A DNA stretch of 64,000 bases from CAMYLY01 sp036397755 (GTDB lineage: Bacteria > Gemmatimonadota > Gemmatimonadetes > Gemmatimonadales > GWC2-71-9): positions 1 to 64,000 of the forward strand of contig DASWII010000018.1 of the NCBI GenBank assembly GCA_036397755.1, given 5' to 3'. Each line of letters opens with the position of its first letter. Position 1 is the first letter of the stretch. The position numbers and the translations under genes are program-made. Shown here piece by piece: positions 24,988-32,571 of this stretch. A model generated the notes under the pieces. That model had not been told where the DNA came from. It searched no databases and worked only from the letters and a program-made list of their open reading frames with translations.

Positions 24988-25045
24988 CATCCGCGCTCCG
25001 CGACGTTCGCGCGAGCCGCGGTGGCTGCCCAGCGCGGACCCGTGT

Positions 25046-25053
25046 TAAGTTGC
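25046..25053 (+). promoter_or_regulatory. Candidate -10 element (TAAGTTGC)
   Basis: TAAGTTGC belongs to the same TAA[C/G]TTGC family as the element before pyrR and lies 31 bases before the ATG at 25085. The best -35 candidate, TGGCTG (25022-25027, spacing 18), is poor. Confidence 0.35.
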
Positions 25054-25084
25054 GGCCGATCACCGTTCTCAGTGGAGCACATCG

Positions 25085-25693
25085 ATGACCTCAGCTATTG
25101 AGCCGCCTGCGATGGAACGCGCGGACGTTCGGACGCTGGTGGGCGGGGGAGCCGTGTTGGGAATGCTGACGGCCCTTGGCGTTGCGGCCTTCTCCGTACT
25201 GTCGCGTGCGACGACAGGCACGACGGAGTCGGTGGGGCAAATCGTGCTGGTCCTGCTCGGAGCGAGTGTGTGCGCGTTCTTCCCGGCGCTGCGTGTCCGG
25301 CCGCGGTCGACGGATTTCATCGCGTGGGCCGCACTGCTCGGGTTGCTCGGCGCCCTGTTCTTCACCGTGGCGGATGCTGTGCTGCTGCGGCGCGTCGGTG
25401 TCTACCACTGGACCTGGGACGCCATCGGTGGTGGGTCGGGCATGTGGTACATCCCGGTCTGGTGGATGGGTGCAGCAGTGTTGGCGTGGCTGGGTGCGTG
25501 GATCGTCACGATCTCCGCTCCAGACGCGATGCTCATCAAGGTCGCGGGCCTCACGGTGGTCATCGCCCTCGTGCTGGCCGCAATCATGATCGTGACGGAC
25601 GTGGGGAGCCTGCATCCGGCGACCGCCGCGCTGGCCTTTATGCTCGCACTTCCCGTCCATGTCGCGATCGCGAAGGTGACGCGGGTCAAGTGA
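25085..25693 (+). CDS. Small polytopic membrane protein, unknown
   Basis: This 202-residue protein has five or six hydrophobic helices (for example LGMLTALGVAAFSVL, GQIVLVLLGASVCAFFPAL, FIAWAALLGLLGALFFTVADAVLL) joined by short loops. No family is recognised. ATG 25085 is preceded by AGTGGAGCACATCG, which contains a plausible GGAG ribosome-binding site. It is coupled by GTGA to the next small membrane protein. Confidence 0.7.
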   Translation: MTSAIEPPAMERADVRTLVGGGAVLGMLTALGVAAFSVLSRATTGTTESVGQIVLVLLGASVCAFFPALRVRPRSTDFIAWAALLGLLGALFFTVADAVLLRRVGVYHWTWDAIGGGSGMWYIPVWWMGAAVLAWLGAWIVTISAPDAMLIKVAGLTVVIALVLAAIMIVTDVGSLHPATAALAFMLALPVHVAIAKVTRVK

Positions 25694-25920
25694 CCTCGCG
25701 CGCGGGCGCGCTTCGAGTCATTGCGTGGCTGCTCACGCCCATTGTGGTGTGGGCGGCCTCGTTTTTTGGGACCACGTTGACAGCGGTGATCGGCGGAGAT
25801 GCCGTTGGCATCGTGGCGCTGGTGCTCTCGGGCTTCACCGCCGGTTTCTTGATGCTGGCGGGTTGGGTGCTCGCCCTCGTCCGATGGGGGCGTGCGACCC
25901 GGGATCTCGGCAAAGGCTAG
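25690..25920 (+). CDS. Two-helix small membrane protein
   Basis: This 76-residue protein has two hydrophobic helices (about 10-31 and 41-62) and a short basic tail. The GTG start overlaps the upstream stop in GTGA. Its TAG stop shares a CTAG palindrome with the TAG stop of the convergent M20 hydrolase gene on the other strand. No function can be assigned. It probably acts with the preceding membrane protein. Confidence 0.65.
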   Translation: MTSRAGALRVIAWLLTPIVVWAASFFGTTLTAVIGGDAVGIVALVLSGFTAGFLMLAGWVLALVRWGRATRDLGKG

Positions 25921-27092
25921 CCCGCCGCCGCATCCGCGAGGTCTGCCGCGGCCAGCATGGTCACGCGATGAAGAAATGCCGCTCCCACCGCCATCGCGGT
26001 TTCGTCCCACCAGAATCGACTGGAATGGGCGGGGAAGCGATCACCTGCCGGCCGCGCGCCATACCTGATGAAGCAGCCTGGCGTGCTTTCGAGATAGAAG
26101 CCGAAATCCTCGCCACCCATGTTGCCGGTGCGCAGTGATTCCACACGTTCGGCTCCCACGACGGATGCCGCGGCCTCACGAGCGAGTTCCAGCGGTCGCC
26201 CCCGATTGACCACCGGTGGGGTGCCTCCGCGGAGCTGCACGCGGACGCGAACGCGGTGGGCCGCGGCCACCAGTTCCGCCACGCGGCGAACACCGTCCTG
26301 CAACTGTCGTCGCACCGCAGGGTCCTGAGCACGCAGCGTGCCTGCGATCCGCGTCTCCGTGGGGATGATGTTGGGGGCGGTTCCACCCCGCAGCACGCCG
26401 ACGGTGAGTACGCCGGCGCGGGTTGGGTCGCGGTCACGTGTGATGAGCGACTGCAGCGCCTGGACGATTGTCGCCGCGGCGAGAATCGGGTCCACGGTCT
26501 CGTGAGGTCGGGCACCGTGACCACCCGGACCTTCGAGATCAATCTGGAAGTCGTCGGTCGACGCGTTCACGGGGCCCTCCGACACCACCAAGGTGCCCGG
26601 ATCGTGCGACGGATCGATGTGACCTCCGAAGATCATCCCGACGCCGTCGAGCGCCCCCGCGGCGATGAGGGCGGCGGCGCCCTCGCCGACCTCCTCTGCG
26701 GGCTGGAACAGGAGGCGCACGGGAGCGCGAAGGCGCTGCTCGGCCGCGAGAAGCGTGGCCGCACCGACGAGTATCGCGACATGCCCATCGTGACCGCACG
26801 CGTGCATGACCCCCGGCCGCTCCGATGCGTACGGTAAGCCCGTGGCTTCGGTGAGCGGCAGCGCGTCCATGTCGGCGCGCAGGGCAACGGCGGGAACGCC
26901 GTCCGGCCCGGGCAGGTCAGCCACGACACCGTGCCCGCCCACCCCGCTACGGTGGGACACGTGGAGCGCATCCAACTCGGCACACACCCGCTGGGCGGTC
27001 TCCTGTTCCTGACCGCTCAATTCGGGTTGGCGATGCAGGTCTCGACGTAGCGCCACCAGGTGCCGGTGCAAGTCGTCAGGAATCTGAATCAT
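25917..27092 (-). CDS. M20-family amidohydrolase, probable N-succinyl/N-acyl-amino acid hydrolase
   Basis: This 391-residue M20D metallopeptidase has its metal and catalytic motifs intact: LRADMDALPL at 71-80, MHACGHDGH at 96-104, LLFQPAEEVGEGA near 126-138 and GGHIDPS. The family (IAA-amino acid hydrolase, hippurate hydrolase, carboxypeptidase Ss1) removes N-acyl groups from amino acids. The start at 27092 overlaps the stop of the racemase-type gene in ATGA. With that enzyme and a GNAT transferase directly upstream, removal of an N-succinyl group from an L-amino acid is the likely role. The substrate is inferred from context only. Confidence 0.88.
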   Translation of the reverse strand: MIQIPDDLHRHLVALRRDLHRQPELSGQEQETAQRVCAELDALHVSHRSGVGGHGVVADLPGPDGVPAVALRADMDALPLTEATGLPYASERPGVMHACGHDGHVAILVGAATLLAAEQRLRAPVRLLFQPAEEVGEGAAALIAAGALDGVGMIFGGHIDPSHDPGTLVVSEGPVNASTDDFQIDLEGPGGHGARPHETVDPILAAATIVQALQSLITRDRDPTRAGVLTVGVLRGGTAPNIIPTETRIAGTLRAQDPAVRRQLQDGVRRVAELVAAAHRVRVRVQLRGGTPPVVNRGRPLELAREAAASVVGAERVESLRTGNMGGEDFGFYLESTPGCFIRYGARPAGDRFPAHSSRFWWDETAMAVGAAFLHRVTMLAAADLADAAAG

Positions 27093-28210
27093 GCGCGGTC
27101 CATGGTGATCGTCCGCTGGGTGAGATCGTCGATGAAATCGTGGTCGAGCGCCACTCCGATTCCGGGACCCTCCGGGACCTCGAGACACCCCTCCCGCATC
27201 GTCCACGGCGGCAGCACGATATCGCGGTCCCAATATCGCGCGCTCGGACTCAAGTCGCCTGGAAGGGAGAAATTGTGCAGCGAGGCCAGTGCCACATTGT
27301 GGGCGCGGCCGATTCCGGTCTCCAGCATGCCACCACACCACACCGGGATGTGATGGGCCGCGGCACGGTCATGGATGGCTCGTGACTCGGTATGGCCGCC
27401 GACGCGACCCGGTTTGATGTTGATGATGCGACCACTCGCAAGGGCGACCATATCCTCCACCCGCTCCACGGAGGTTATCGATTCATCCAAACAGATGTCG
27501 GTTTCGAGCTCCCGCTGCAATCGCGCATGGCGCACCAAGTCGTCCTCGCCGAAGGGCTGCTCGATCATGCGCAGTCCAAGGCGGTCGAGCCGCCGCAACG
27601 TGTCGAGGTCGTCGAAGGAATACGAGGCATTGGCGTCGACGCTGAGCGGAAGATCGGGGGGACACACGGCGCGGGCCGCCTCGACGAACGCCAGATCCTC
27701 GCCGGGACGGATCTTCACCTTGATCCTGCGGTATCCCTCGCGCCCCGCCAACTGCACGCGCGCGGCGAGATCGTCCGGGTTGGCCTGCATGCCGATCGAA
27801 ATCCCGGTCTCGACCCTCGGACGATTGCCGCCGAGCAGGCGCGCCAGTGACGTGTCGTGGTGGCGAGCGGCGAGGTCCCACAACGCCATTTCGACCGCTG
27901 CCTTCGCCATACGATGACCCTTGAAGGCCACACGGACGTGTGCGTCGAATTGGGTGGCGAGCGGCCACGGTTGGGTGAGCAGGAGCGGCGCCACCCACTG
28001 GGTGATCGCGAGCCATGCCGTGTCGATGGTCTCGGCGGAGTAGTTGGGGCTTTCACCGGCAACGCACTCGGCCCAACCCGACTCCCCGTCATGGCCGCGG
28101 AGCTCGACCAGCAGCACCCGTCGCAGATCCGTGACGCCCGAGGCGATGCGAAACGGCTCGCGCAGGCGCAGCGCGATCTCCCGCAGCACGACGCACGCGA
28201 CGTCAGGCAC
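27089..28210 (-). CDS. Enolase-superfamily N-succinylamino acid racemase / o-succinylbenzoate synthase family
   Basis: This 373-residue protein belongs to the MenC/NSAR family of the enolase superfamily. The acid-base lysines are Lys164 (of IKVK) and Lys266 (of NIKPGRVGG). The metal ligands are Asp192 (VDAN), Glu217 (IEQP) and Asp242 (LDES). The same fold serves o-succinylbenzoate synthesis in the classical menaquinone route and N-succinylamino acid racemisation. Since this genome carries mqnA, mqnC and mqnE of the futalosine route, and the gene sits between a GNAT and an M20 hydrolase, the racemase role is favoured. The start is GTG 28210, eight bases inside the end of the GNAT gene. Confidence 0.88.
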   Translation of the reverse strand: MPDVACVVLREIALRLREPFRIASGVTDLRRVLLVELRGHDGESGWAECVAGESPNYSAETIDTAWLAITQWVAPLLLTQPWPLATQFDAHVRVAFKGHRMAKAAVEMALWDLAARHHDTSLARLLGGNRPRVETGISIGMQANPDDLAARVQLAGREGYRRIKVKIRPGEDLAFVEAARAVCPPDLPLSVDANASYSFDDLDTLRRLDRLGLRMIEQPFGEDDLVRHARLQRELETDICLDESITSVERVEDMVALASGRIINIKPGRVGGHTESRAIHDRAAAHHIPVWCGGMLETGIGRAHNVALASLHNFSLPGDLSPSARYWDRDIVLPPWTMREGCLEVPEGPGIGVALDHDFIDDLTQRTITMDRA

Positions 28211-28982
28211 GATCGCCGGCCTCGAGGATGTAGGCGGGAGCGCCCGGGCCGGTTCGCGCGAGGCCCTGCACGGCATAGCCGGCGCGCAGGTAATGCGTGA
28301 AGGCCTCTCGGGTGAATGTCCTCCAGGCCAATGCTCGCTCGGGCTCACGGCGCTTCAGTGCCTGAATGTCAGATGGAATTGGCAGGCGAATCACGGGTGC
28401 CGCTGGGAAGTCGCCGCCCTGATCGTCAGCGACGATCTGTCCGTCGGCCGCGAACTGGCCGCGGATGGTCGAGGACTCGAGCTGCCACTCCACGATGAGG
28501 CGATCGGTGCCGATAACCGCATCCAGCGGCGTCATTGGGCCCGCGCCGTACAGGTTGGGGACGTACTCCACCACGCGCACGCCCAGGCGATTGAGGTTGA
28601 CGTGCGCGTTGCGGGCGACCAGCGGGTCGAAGGTCCACATCATGCGGTGGACGCCGATCGCGCGCACCGCATCCCGCTGGCGCAGTTTGAGGAGCCGGCC
28701 GACGCCATGATCTCTCCATGGCTCGCGCACGGCCAGCATGTGCGACCAGTGCACGGGCTCGCGGTCCAGCACTCCGGTAATACCGTACACGAACCCGAGG
28801 AGCACCCCTTGCGGCGTGAATGCCCCGAGCAGCACGCCGCCGATCTTCTGCGTGACCAGGAGCAGCGCTGGCGGTACCTGCTCGCGGAAGCTGTCGCCCC
28901 ACGTGTCACGTTGCAGCGACAGGCAGGACTCCAGATCGTCGAACGTGACGAGTGAACGAACCGTGAGGGTGGATGGATCCAC
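28203..28982 (-). CDS. GNAT-type acyltransferase linked to the racemase
   Basis: This 259-residue protein contains a GNAT acyl-CoA-binding region (SHMLAVREPWRDHGVGRLLKLRQRD, residues about 83-107, including the R-x-x-G-x-G/A-like loop RDHGVGR). An unusual MMWTFDPLVARNAHVNLNRLGV segment follows, typical of the large GNAT proteins found beside N-succinylamino acid racemases. In Geobacillus such a protein succinylates D-amino acids. It is the first gene of a three-gene minus-strand operon with a predicted promoter 38 bases upstream. The start is GTG 28982. The donor acyl-CoA is inferred. Confidence 0.82.
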   Translation of the reverse strand: MDPSTLTVRSLVTFDDLESCLSLQRDTWGDSFREQVPPALLLVTQKIGGVLLGAFTPQGVLLGFVYGITGVLDREPVHWSHMLAVREPWRDHGVGRLLKLRQRDAVRAIGVHRMMWTFDPLVARNAHVNLNRLGVRVVEYVPNLYGAGPMTPLDAVIGTDRLIVEWQLESSTIRGQFAADGQIVADDQGGDFPAAPVIRLPIPSDIQALKRREPERALAWRTFTREAFTHYLRAGYAVQGLARTGPGAPAYILEAGDRA

Positions 28983-29019
28983 TACACGCTCATTGGATGG
29001 CAGATGAACTCCGCGGTCC

Positions 29020-29048
29020 AGAGTACGTCGCTCCGAACCGCGTCACAA
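29020..29048 (-). promoter_or_regulatory. Predicted promoter of the GNAT-racemase-M20 operon
   Basis: On the minus strand TTGTGA (29043-29048), a 17-bp spacer and TACTCT (29020-29025) lie in the 140-bp gap behind the Yip1 gene. Transcription would begin near 29013, about 30 bases before the GTG at 28982. Apart from this promoter nothing else is visible in the gap. Confidence 0.5.
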
Positions 29049-29122
29049 GGTGGTGCGCGTCGGCCGTTCGGATGCTGGTCAGGCGTGTCGGGCGCCACCA
29101 TCCGCCCAACGCGCCCGCGCAC

Positions 29123-29851
29123 TCAGCCCCCGAGGCCCCCCACGACGGCTCCGATTGCGGCAAAGGCGACCTTCGCCGCCAACCACAACCCGCCGACGAT
29201 CATCAGCGGCCCGGTGAGGCTCTTGGCTCGGGTGAAGATCTGGTTTCCCATCGCGACAAGGACCATGCTCCACGCGCCGAACAGCGTGAGCTGACCGGCG
29301 AAGGACGCCAGGAAGGGCGAGTCCTCCCGGTCGAAGAGAAAGCCGAGGGACAGGGCGATGTCGGTCATTCCGCCCACTCGCCAGAGCATCAGCATCAGTA
29401 CACCGCCCCAAAACATCGGCATCCACGCATGTGTCACGAGCGCGAACTCCTGCTTGAACCGGAGTCGCTCCCTTCCCGTGGCGTTGAAGATGAGCTGCAA
29501 GAGTCCCGCCGTGACCGCGATGAATATGATGGTTCCGATGGCGCCGCTCGCAAAAATGATCGCGCGACGTGTTGGGGTCGTACTGTCCGCGATCATACGC
29601 GCCTGCGCCTCGTCATCCAGGTTCTGGCGCTCGGCAAAGGCAGCGACTTGTCGCTCCGCCTGTTGCCGTAAGACGGCGTCCGGCATCCCCCAGGCCATGA
29701 GCGCCGGGGAGATCAACATGAGGATCAGCAGGGGCACGAGCACGACGGGTCGCGCCACAAGCGCCTCGAAGACCTTGTCAGGTTCGTCGATGACGCGGAG
29801 AGCCAACCACAGAGGGCCCGGCGTTGCCGCATCGGGCTCGGTACTCGTCAC
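29123..29851 (-). CDS. Yip1-domain membrane protein
   Basis: This 242-residue protein has the bacterial Yip1 layout: a short N-terminal part with LWLALRVIDEPDKVFEAL, then five hydrophobic helices, with FKQEFALVTHAWMP between helices two and three. Function in bacteria is unknown. The start is GTG 29851, with a strong GGGAGG ribosome-binding sequence six bases before it (complement of 29858-29863). It is the last gene of a minus-strand group with the one-TM protein and dcd. Confidence 0.8.
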   Translation of the reverse strand: MTSTEPDAATPGPLWLALRVIDEPDKVFEALVARPVVLVPLLILMLISPALMAWGMPDAVLRQQAERQVAAFAERQNLDDEAQARMIADSTTPTRRAIIFASGAIGTIIFIAVTAGLLQLIFNATGRERLRFKQEFALVTHAWMPMFWGGVLMLMLWRVGGMTDIALSLGFLFDREDSPFLASFAGQLTLFGAWSMVLVAMGNQIFTRAKSLTGPLMIVGGLWLAAKVAFAAIGAVVGGLGG

Positions 29852-29882
29852 GTTGCACCTCCCAGTTGAGGAACACGGTCAC

Positions 29883-30839
29883 CTAACATACGGCCGGCCG
29901 TGCATCCGGTCCACGAATGCTGCGACTGACGACGGCGATCTCCGTGACCACCCAGGCGGGCGTGCTGCCGCCCGGGCCGAGCACGGCATATCGCTGTGAT
30001 CCGTCCACCAGCACACCGACGATCTGCGGTTGCAGCGTGACCGCGACATCGAAGCAGCCGTTCGGTGGGCGAACCTCGGCTCCCAGCACCCGCCGGGGTA
30101 CGTCGAGCGAGCGGTACACGGTGTAGCCGCGCACTTCGCGCGTGGAGAGGTCGGCCGATGCCTCCAGCTGCCGGATCCCGTCGAGTCCGACCATGATGGC
30201 GAGGGCACCGCGAGCGTTCGATTGCGGCATGCCGACGCGCAGTCCCCGCCACACATGGCTGGGGACCCCCAGGCGGATGGCGTAGACGACGCCGTTGATC
30301 GCGTCCACCACGAGCTTGGCTCCGTACGCGTGTCGCTGCAGTCCCGGCTGATCGGGAACGTTGCGCGGCGGCTGCGAGCCAAGAATGCTAAACGCGGTGC
30401 TGACTGGGACGTTCACGGTCAGCGGTAGCGGTCGAACCGTGGCCGGATCGTCGAGTAGGGGCGGCTCGGGCTCAGGGACGAATCGACTCCTGGTGGTGAT
30501 CGCCAGCATGATCGCGAGGAAGACGGTCGCCGTGATGCCCGCGGTCAACAACTTGCGGCGCAAAGCCACCAGGACGAGCCGGTCGATCGTCGTCTGGCGG
30601 GTTTCGGGCTTCCGCGGCGGCGTCGTCACCGGCCAGGCCGGCACGAACTGCTTGACGGTGGCCTTCAGTACCTCAGGTTCGGGCACTTCAACTTTGCGGG
30701 ACGGCCGGGAGGTGTGCGCGAGCTGCCGCATCAGGTCGGCGCTCGCGTCGCCTTCCTTCTCACGTGCGCACGCCGGACAGCCCCGCGGATTCTCCGGGTT
30801 GTAGGGGATGTCGTGGATTGAGCACCGGACGACCGGCAT
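29883..30839 (-). CDS. Single-pass membrane protein with N-terminal zinc-finger-like motif
   Basis: This 318-residue protein starts MPVVRCSIHDIPYNPENPRGCPACAREKE, where Cys6, His9, Cys21 and Cys24 could bind zinc. A charged, proline-rich cytoplasmic linker follows, then one transmembrane helix near 97-115 (LLTAGITATVFLAIMLAITT). The extracytoplasmic domain (about 140-318) contains YAIRLGVPSHVWRGLRVGMPQS and repeated short beta segments, but no known family is recognised. It lies eight bases behind dcd and 31 before the Yip1 gene, so the three are likely co-transcribed. Confidence 0.75.
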   Translation of the reverse strand: MPVVRCSIHDIPYNPENPRGCPACAREKEGDASADLMRQLAHTSRPSRKVEVPEPEVLKATVKQFVPAWPVTTPPRKPETRQTTIDRLVLVALRRKLLTAGITATVFLAIMLAITTRSRFVPEPEPPLLDDPATVRPLPLTVNVPVSTAFSILGSQPPRNVPDQPGLQRHAYGAKLVVDAINGVVYAIRLGVPSHVWRGLRVGMPQSNARGALAIMVGLDGIRQLEASADLSTREVRGYTVYRSLDVPRRVLGAEVRPPNGCFDVAVTLQPQIVGVLVDGSQRYAVLGPGGSTPAWVVTEIAVVSRSIRGPDARPAVC

Positions 30840-30847
30840 ACCGACCC

Positions 30848-31408
30848 CTAGAGTCGCGGGAGCGTGACCCCTGTTTGTGCCTGGTACTTGCCCTGCTTGT
30901 CGGCGTACGAGATTTCACACACATCGTGCGTGTCGGCCTCGAAAAACAACACCTGCGCGATACCCTCCTCCGCATAGATGCGCGCCGGGAGGGGTGTGGT
31001 ATTGGAAATCTCGAGCGTCACATGACCTTCCCATTCCGGTTCGAACGGCGTGACGTTGGTGATGATACCGCACCGCGCGTAGGTGCTCTTGCCGACGCAA
31101 ATCGTCAGCACTTCACGCGGAATGCGGAAGTACTCCATTGAGCGGGCGAGGGCAAACGAGTTGGGAGGGATGACGCACTGATCCCCTTCGTGCTCCACGA
31201 ACGACCGGGGGTCAAACGCCTTCGGATCGACGATCGACGAGTGCACATTGGTGAAGATCCGGAACTCGCGCGCGACGCGCATGTCGTAACCGTAGGAGGA
31301 CAGGCCGTAGCTGATGACCCCCTCGCGAACCTGGGAATCGTGGAATGGTTCGATCATCCCACGGGTGCGGGCCATGTGGCGAATCCAGCCGTCGGACTTG
31401 ATGGACAT
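30848..31408 (-). CDS. dcd: dCTP deaminase
   Basis: This 186-residue protein matches Dcd, which deaminates dCTP to dUTP for dTMP synthesis. SYGYDMRVAREFRIFTNV, the nucleotide-site CVGKSTYARCGIITNVTPFEPEWEGHVTLEISN with its catalytic glutamate, and the C-terminal DKQGKYQAQTGVTLPRL are all conserved. The last motif closes over the triphosphate. The fully kept C-terminus suggests a working enzyme. Whether it is mono- or bifunctional (with dUTPase activity) is not clear. The gene diverges from the nuo operon, and no convincing promoter of its own was found in the 168-bp gap. Confidence 0.94.
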   Translation of the reverse strand: MSIKSDGWIRHMARTRGMIEPFHDSQVREGVISYGLSSYGYDMRVAREFRIFTNVHSSIVDPKAFDPRSFVEHEGDQCVIPPNSFALARSMEYFRIPREVLTICVGKSTYARCGIITNVTPFEPEWEGHVTLEISNTTPLPARIYAEEGIAQVLFFEADTHDVCEISYADKQGKYQAQTGVTLPRL

Positions 31409-31492
31409 AGGCTCGAGGCAAGTGGAAAAGGAATGGTCCTGAGACGCTCGGGAAAGATACGTAAGCCTCTCGCGGACGCCACCTTAGGTTGC

Positions 31493-31522
31493 TTGACACT
31501 CGTTCGCGACCGTGGGTAACTT
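31493..31522 (+). promoter_or_regulatory. Predicted promoter of the nuo operon
   Basis: A perfect TTGACA (31493-31498), an 18-bp spacer and TAACTT (31517-31522) lie in the gap between dcd and nuoA. Transcription would begin near 31529, giving a leader of about 48 bases that contains an inverted repeat. Confidence 0.62.
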
Positions 31523-31538
31523 CCCAGCCGCATCACTA

Positions 31539-31554
31539 CGTGAAATTTTTCACG
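31539..31554. promoter_or_regulatory. Inverted repeat in nuo leader, Rex-like operator
   Basis: CGTGAAA-TT-TTTCACG is a perfect 7-bp inverted repeat. Its core GTGAA-N4-TTCAC is the core of known operators of Rex, the NADH/NAD+ sensing repressor (TTGTGAA-N4-TTCACAA). It lies about 10-25 bases after the predicted transcription start, where a bound repressor would block transcription. Rex controls NADH dehydrogenase genes in several Gram-positive bacteria. No rex gene is in this window. Confidence 0.5.
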
Positions 31555-31576
31555 AGCCCCGGCGAGCCTCGATTTC

Positions 31577-31933
31577 GTGCTGCAGGAATACGTTCCGCTC
31601 CTTATGCTGACCGGCGTCGTGATCGCGAGCGCGATCGGGATGCTCGTGGCGTCCCACTTCCTCTTGCGCGCTCGGCCCACGCCGATCAAGCAAATGCCGT
31701 ACGAGTCCGGCATGCCGGCGTTGGGGCACACGCGCGACCGGTTCAGCGTCAAGTTTTATCTCGTGGCGATGCTCTTCATCGTGTTCGACATTGAAACCGT
31801 GTTCATGATCCCGTGGGGGGTGTCGTTCCGCCAACTGGGGTTGCTCGGGCTGGTCGAGATGGGGGTGTTTATGCTCATTCTCGCCATCGGCTATGTGTAC
31901 GCATGGAAACGGGGAGCCCTCGAATGGGATTGA
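31577..31933 (+). CDS. nuoA: NADH-quinone oxidoreductase subunit A
   Basis: This 118-residue protein has three membrane helices and the conserved loop between helices one and two (MPYESGMPALGHTRDRFSVKFYLVAMLFIVFDIETVF). It lies at the junction of the membrane and peripheral arms of complex I and helps shape the quinone cavity. The start is GTG 31577. It overlaps nuoB by ten bases and opens a complete nuoABCDEFGHIJKLMN operon in standard order. Confidence 0.96.
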   Translation: MLQEYVPLLMLTGVVIASAIGMLVASHFLLRARPTPIKQMPYESGMPALGHTRDRFSVKFYLVAMLFIVFDIETVFMIPWGVSFRQLGLLGLVEMGVFMLILAIGYVYAWKRGALEWD

Positions 31934-32565
31934 GTCCACTGGGGGACGCTCCAGATCTGGGTGGAGCCGTGGGTGGTCGCTCCGTCATGTCCCAGATCTC
32001 CCCCAATTGGGTGACTTCCAGGCTCGACTTCCTGGTCAATTGGGCGCGCGCCAACAGCTTGTGGCCGATGCCGTTCGGTACCGCCTGCTGCGCGATCGAA
32101 TTCATGGCGACCGCCGCCGCCAGGTACGATCTCGCCCGGTTCGGCATGGAGCGGCTGTCGTTCTCCCCGCGTCAGGCCGACGTGTTGCTTTGCGCCGGAC
32201 GGCTCCCGTTCAAGCTCGCGCCCGTCATTCGCCGGATCTATGACCAGATGCCGCAGCCCAAATGGGTCATCTCGATGGGGGCCTGCGCGTCGACGGGCGG
32301 CATCTTCGACAATTACGCGATGGTGCAGGGGATCGATACCGTGGTACCCGTTGACGTGTATGTCCCGGGATGCCCTCCGCGACCCGAGGGCCTGCTGTAC
32401 GGCATACTCCTCCTGCAGAAGAAGGTCCGTGGCGAGACCATCGCCGATGCGTCGTTGCGTGAAGAACGACCGCTTGAGCCGGGGGGGCTGCGCATTCCAG
32501 CCCGGTTGGTCGACGAGATCTCCGAGCCGTTTGGCAACTCGGTTCACCAGAGCCGATCGGCGTAG
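31924..32565 (+). CDS. nuoB: NADH-quinone oxidoreductase subunit B
   Basis: This 213-residue subunit carries the terminal iron-sulfur cluster N2 that passes electrons to quinone. The four ligands are visible as Cys55-Cys56 (GTACCAIEF), Cys121 (GACAS) and Cys150 (PGCPPRPEG). ATG 31924 was chosen, giving about 20 residues before the conserved core. ATG 31987 (MSQISPNW) is a possible alternative. Confidence 0.96.
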   Translation: MGLSPLGDAPDLGGAVGGRSVMSQISPNWVTSRLDFLVNWARANSLWPMPFGTACCAIEFMATAAARYDLARFGMERLSFSPRQADVLLCAGRLPFKLAPVIRRIYDQMPQPKWVISMGACASTGGIFDNYAMVQGIDTVVPVDVYVPGCPPRPEGLLYGILLLQKKVRGETIADASLREERPLEPGGLRIPARLVDEISEPFGNSVHQSRSA

Positions 32566-32571
32566 CGCACG

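Noticed and set aside
27089..28210. Calling this gene menC (o-succinylbenzoate synthase)
   Set aside because: The fold allows it, but mqnA, mqnC and mqnE show a futalosine route, and the GNAT and M20 neighbours fit a racemase better. The family name was kept broad.
31409..31492. A promoter for dcd on the minus strand
   Set aside because: TATCTT and TAAGGT resemble -10 boxes, but no acceptable -35 lies 16-18 bases upstream of either.
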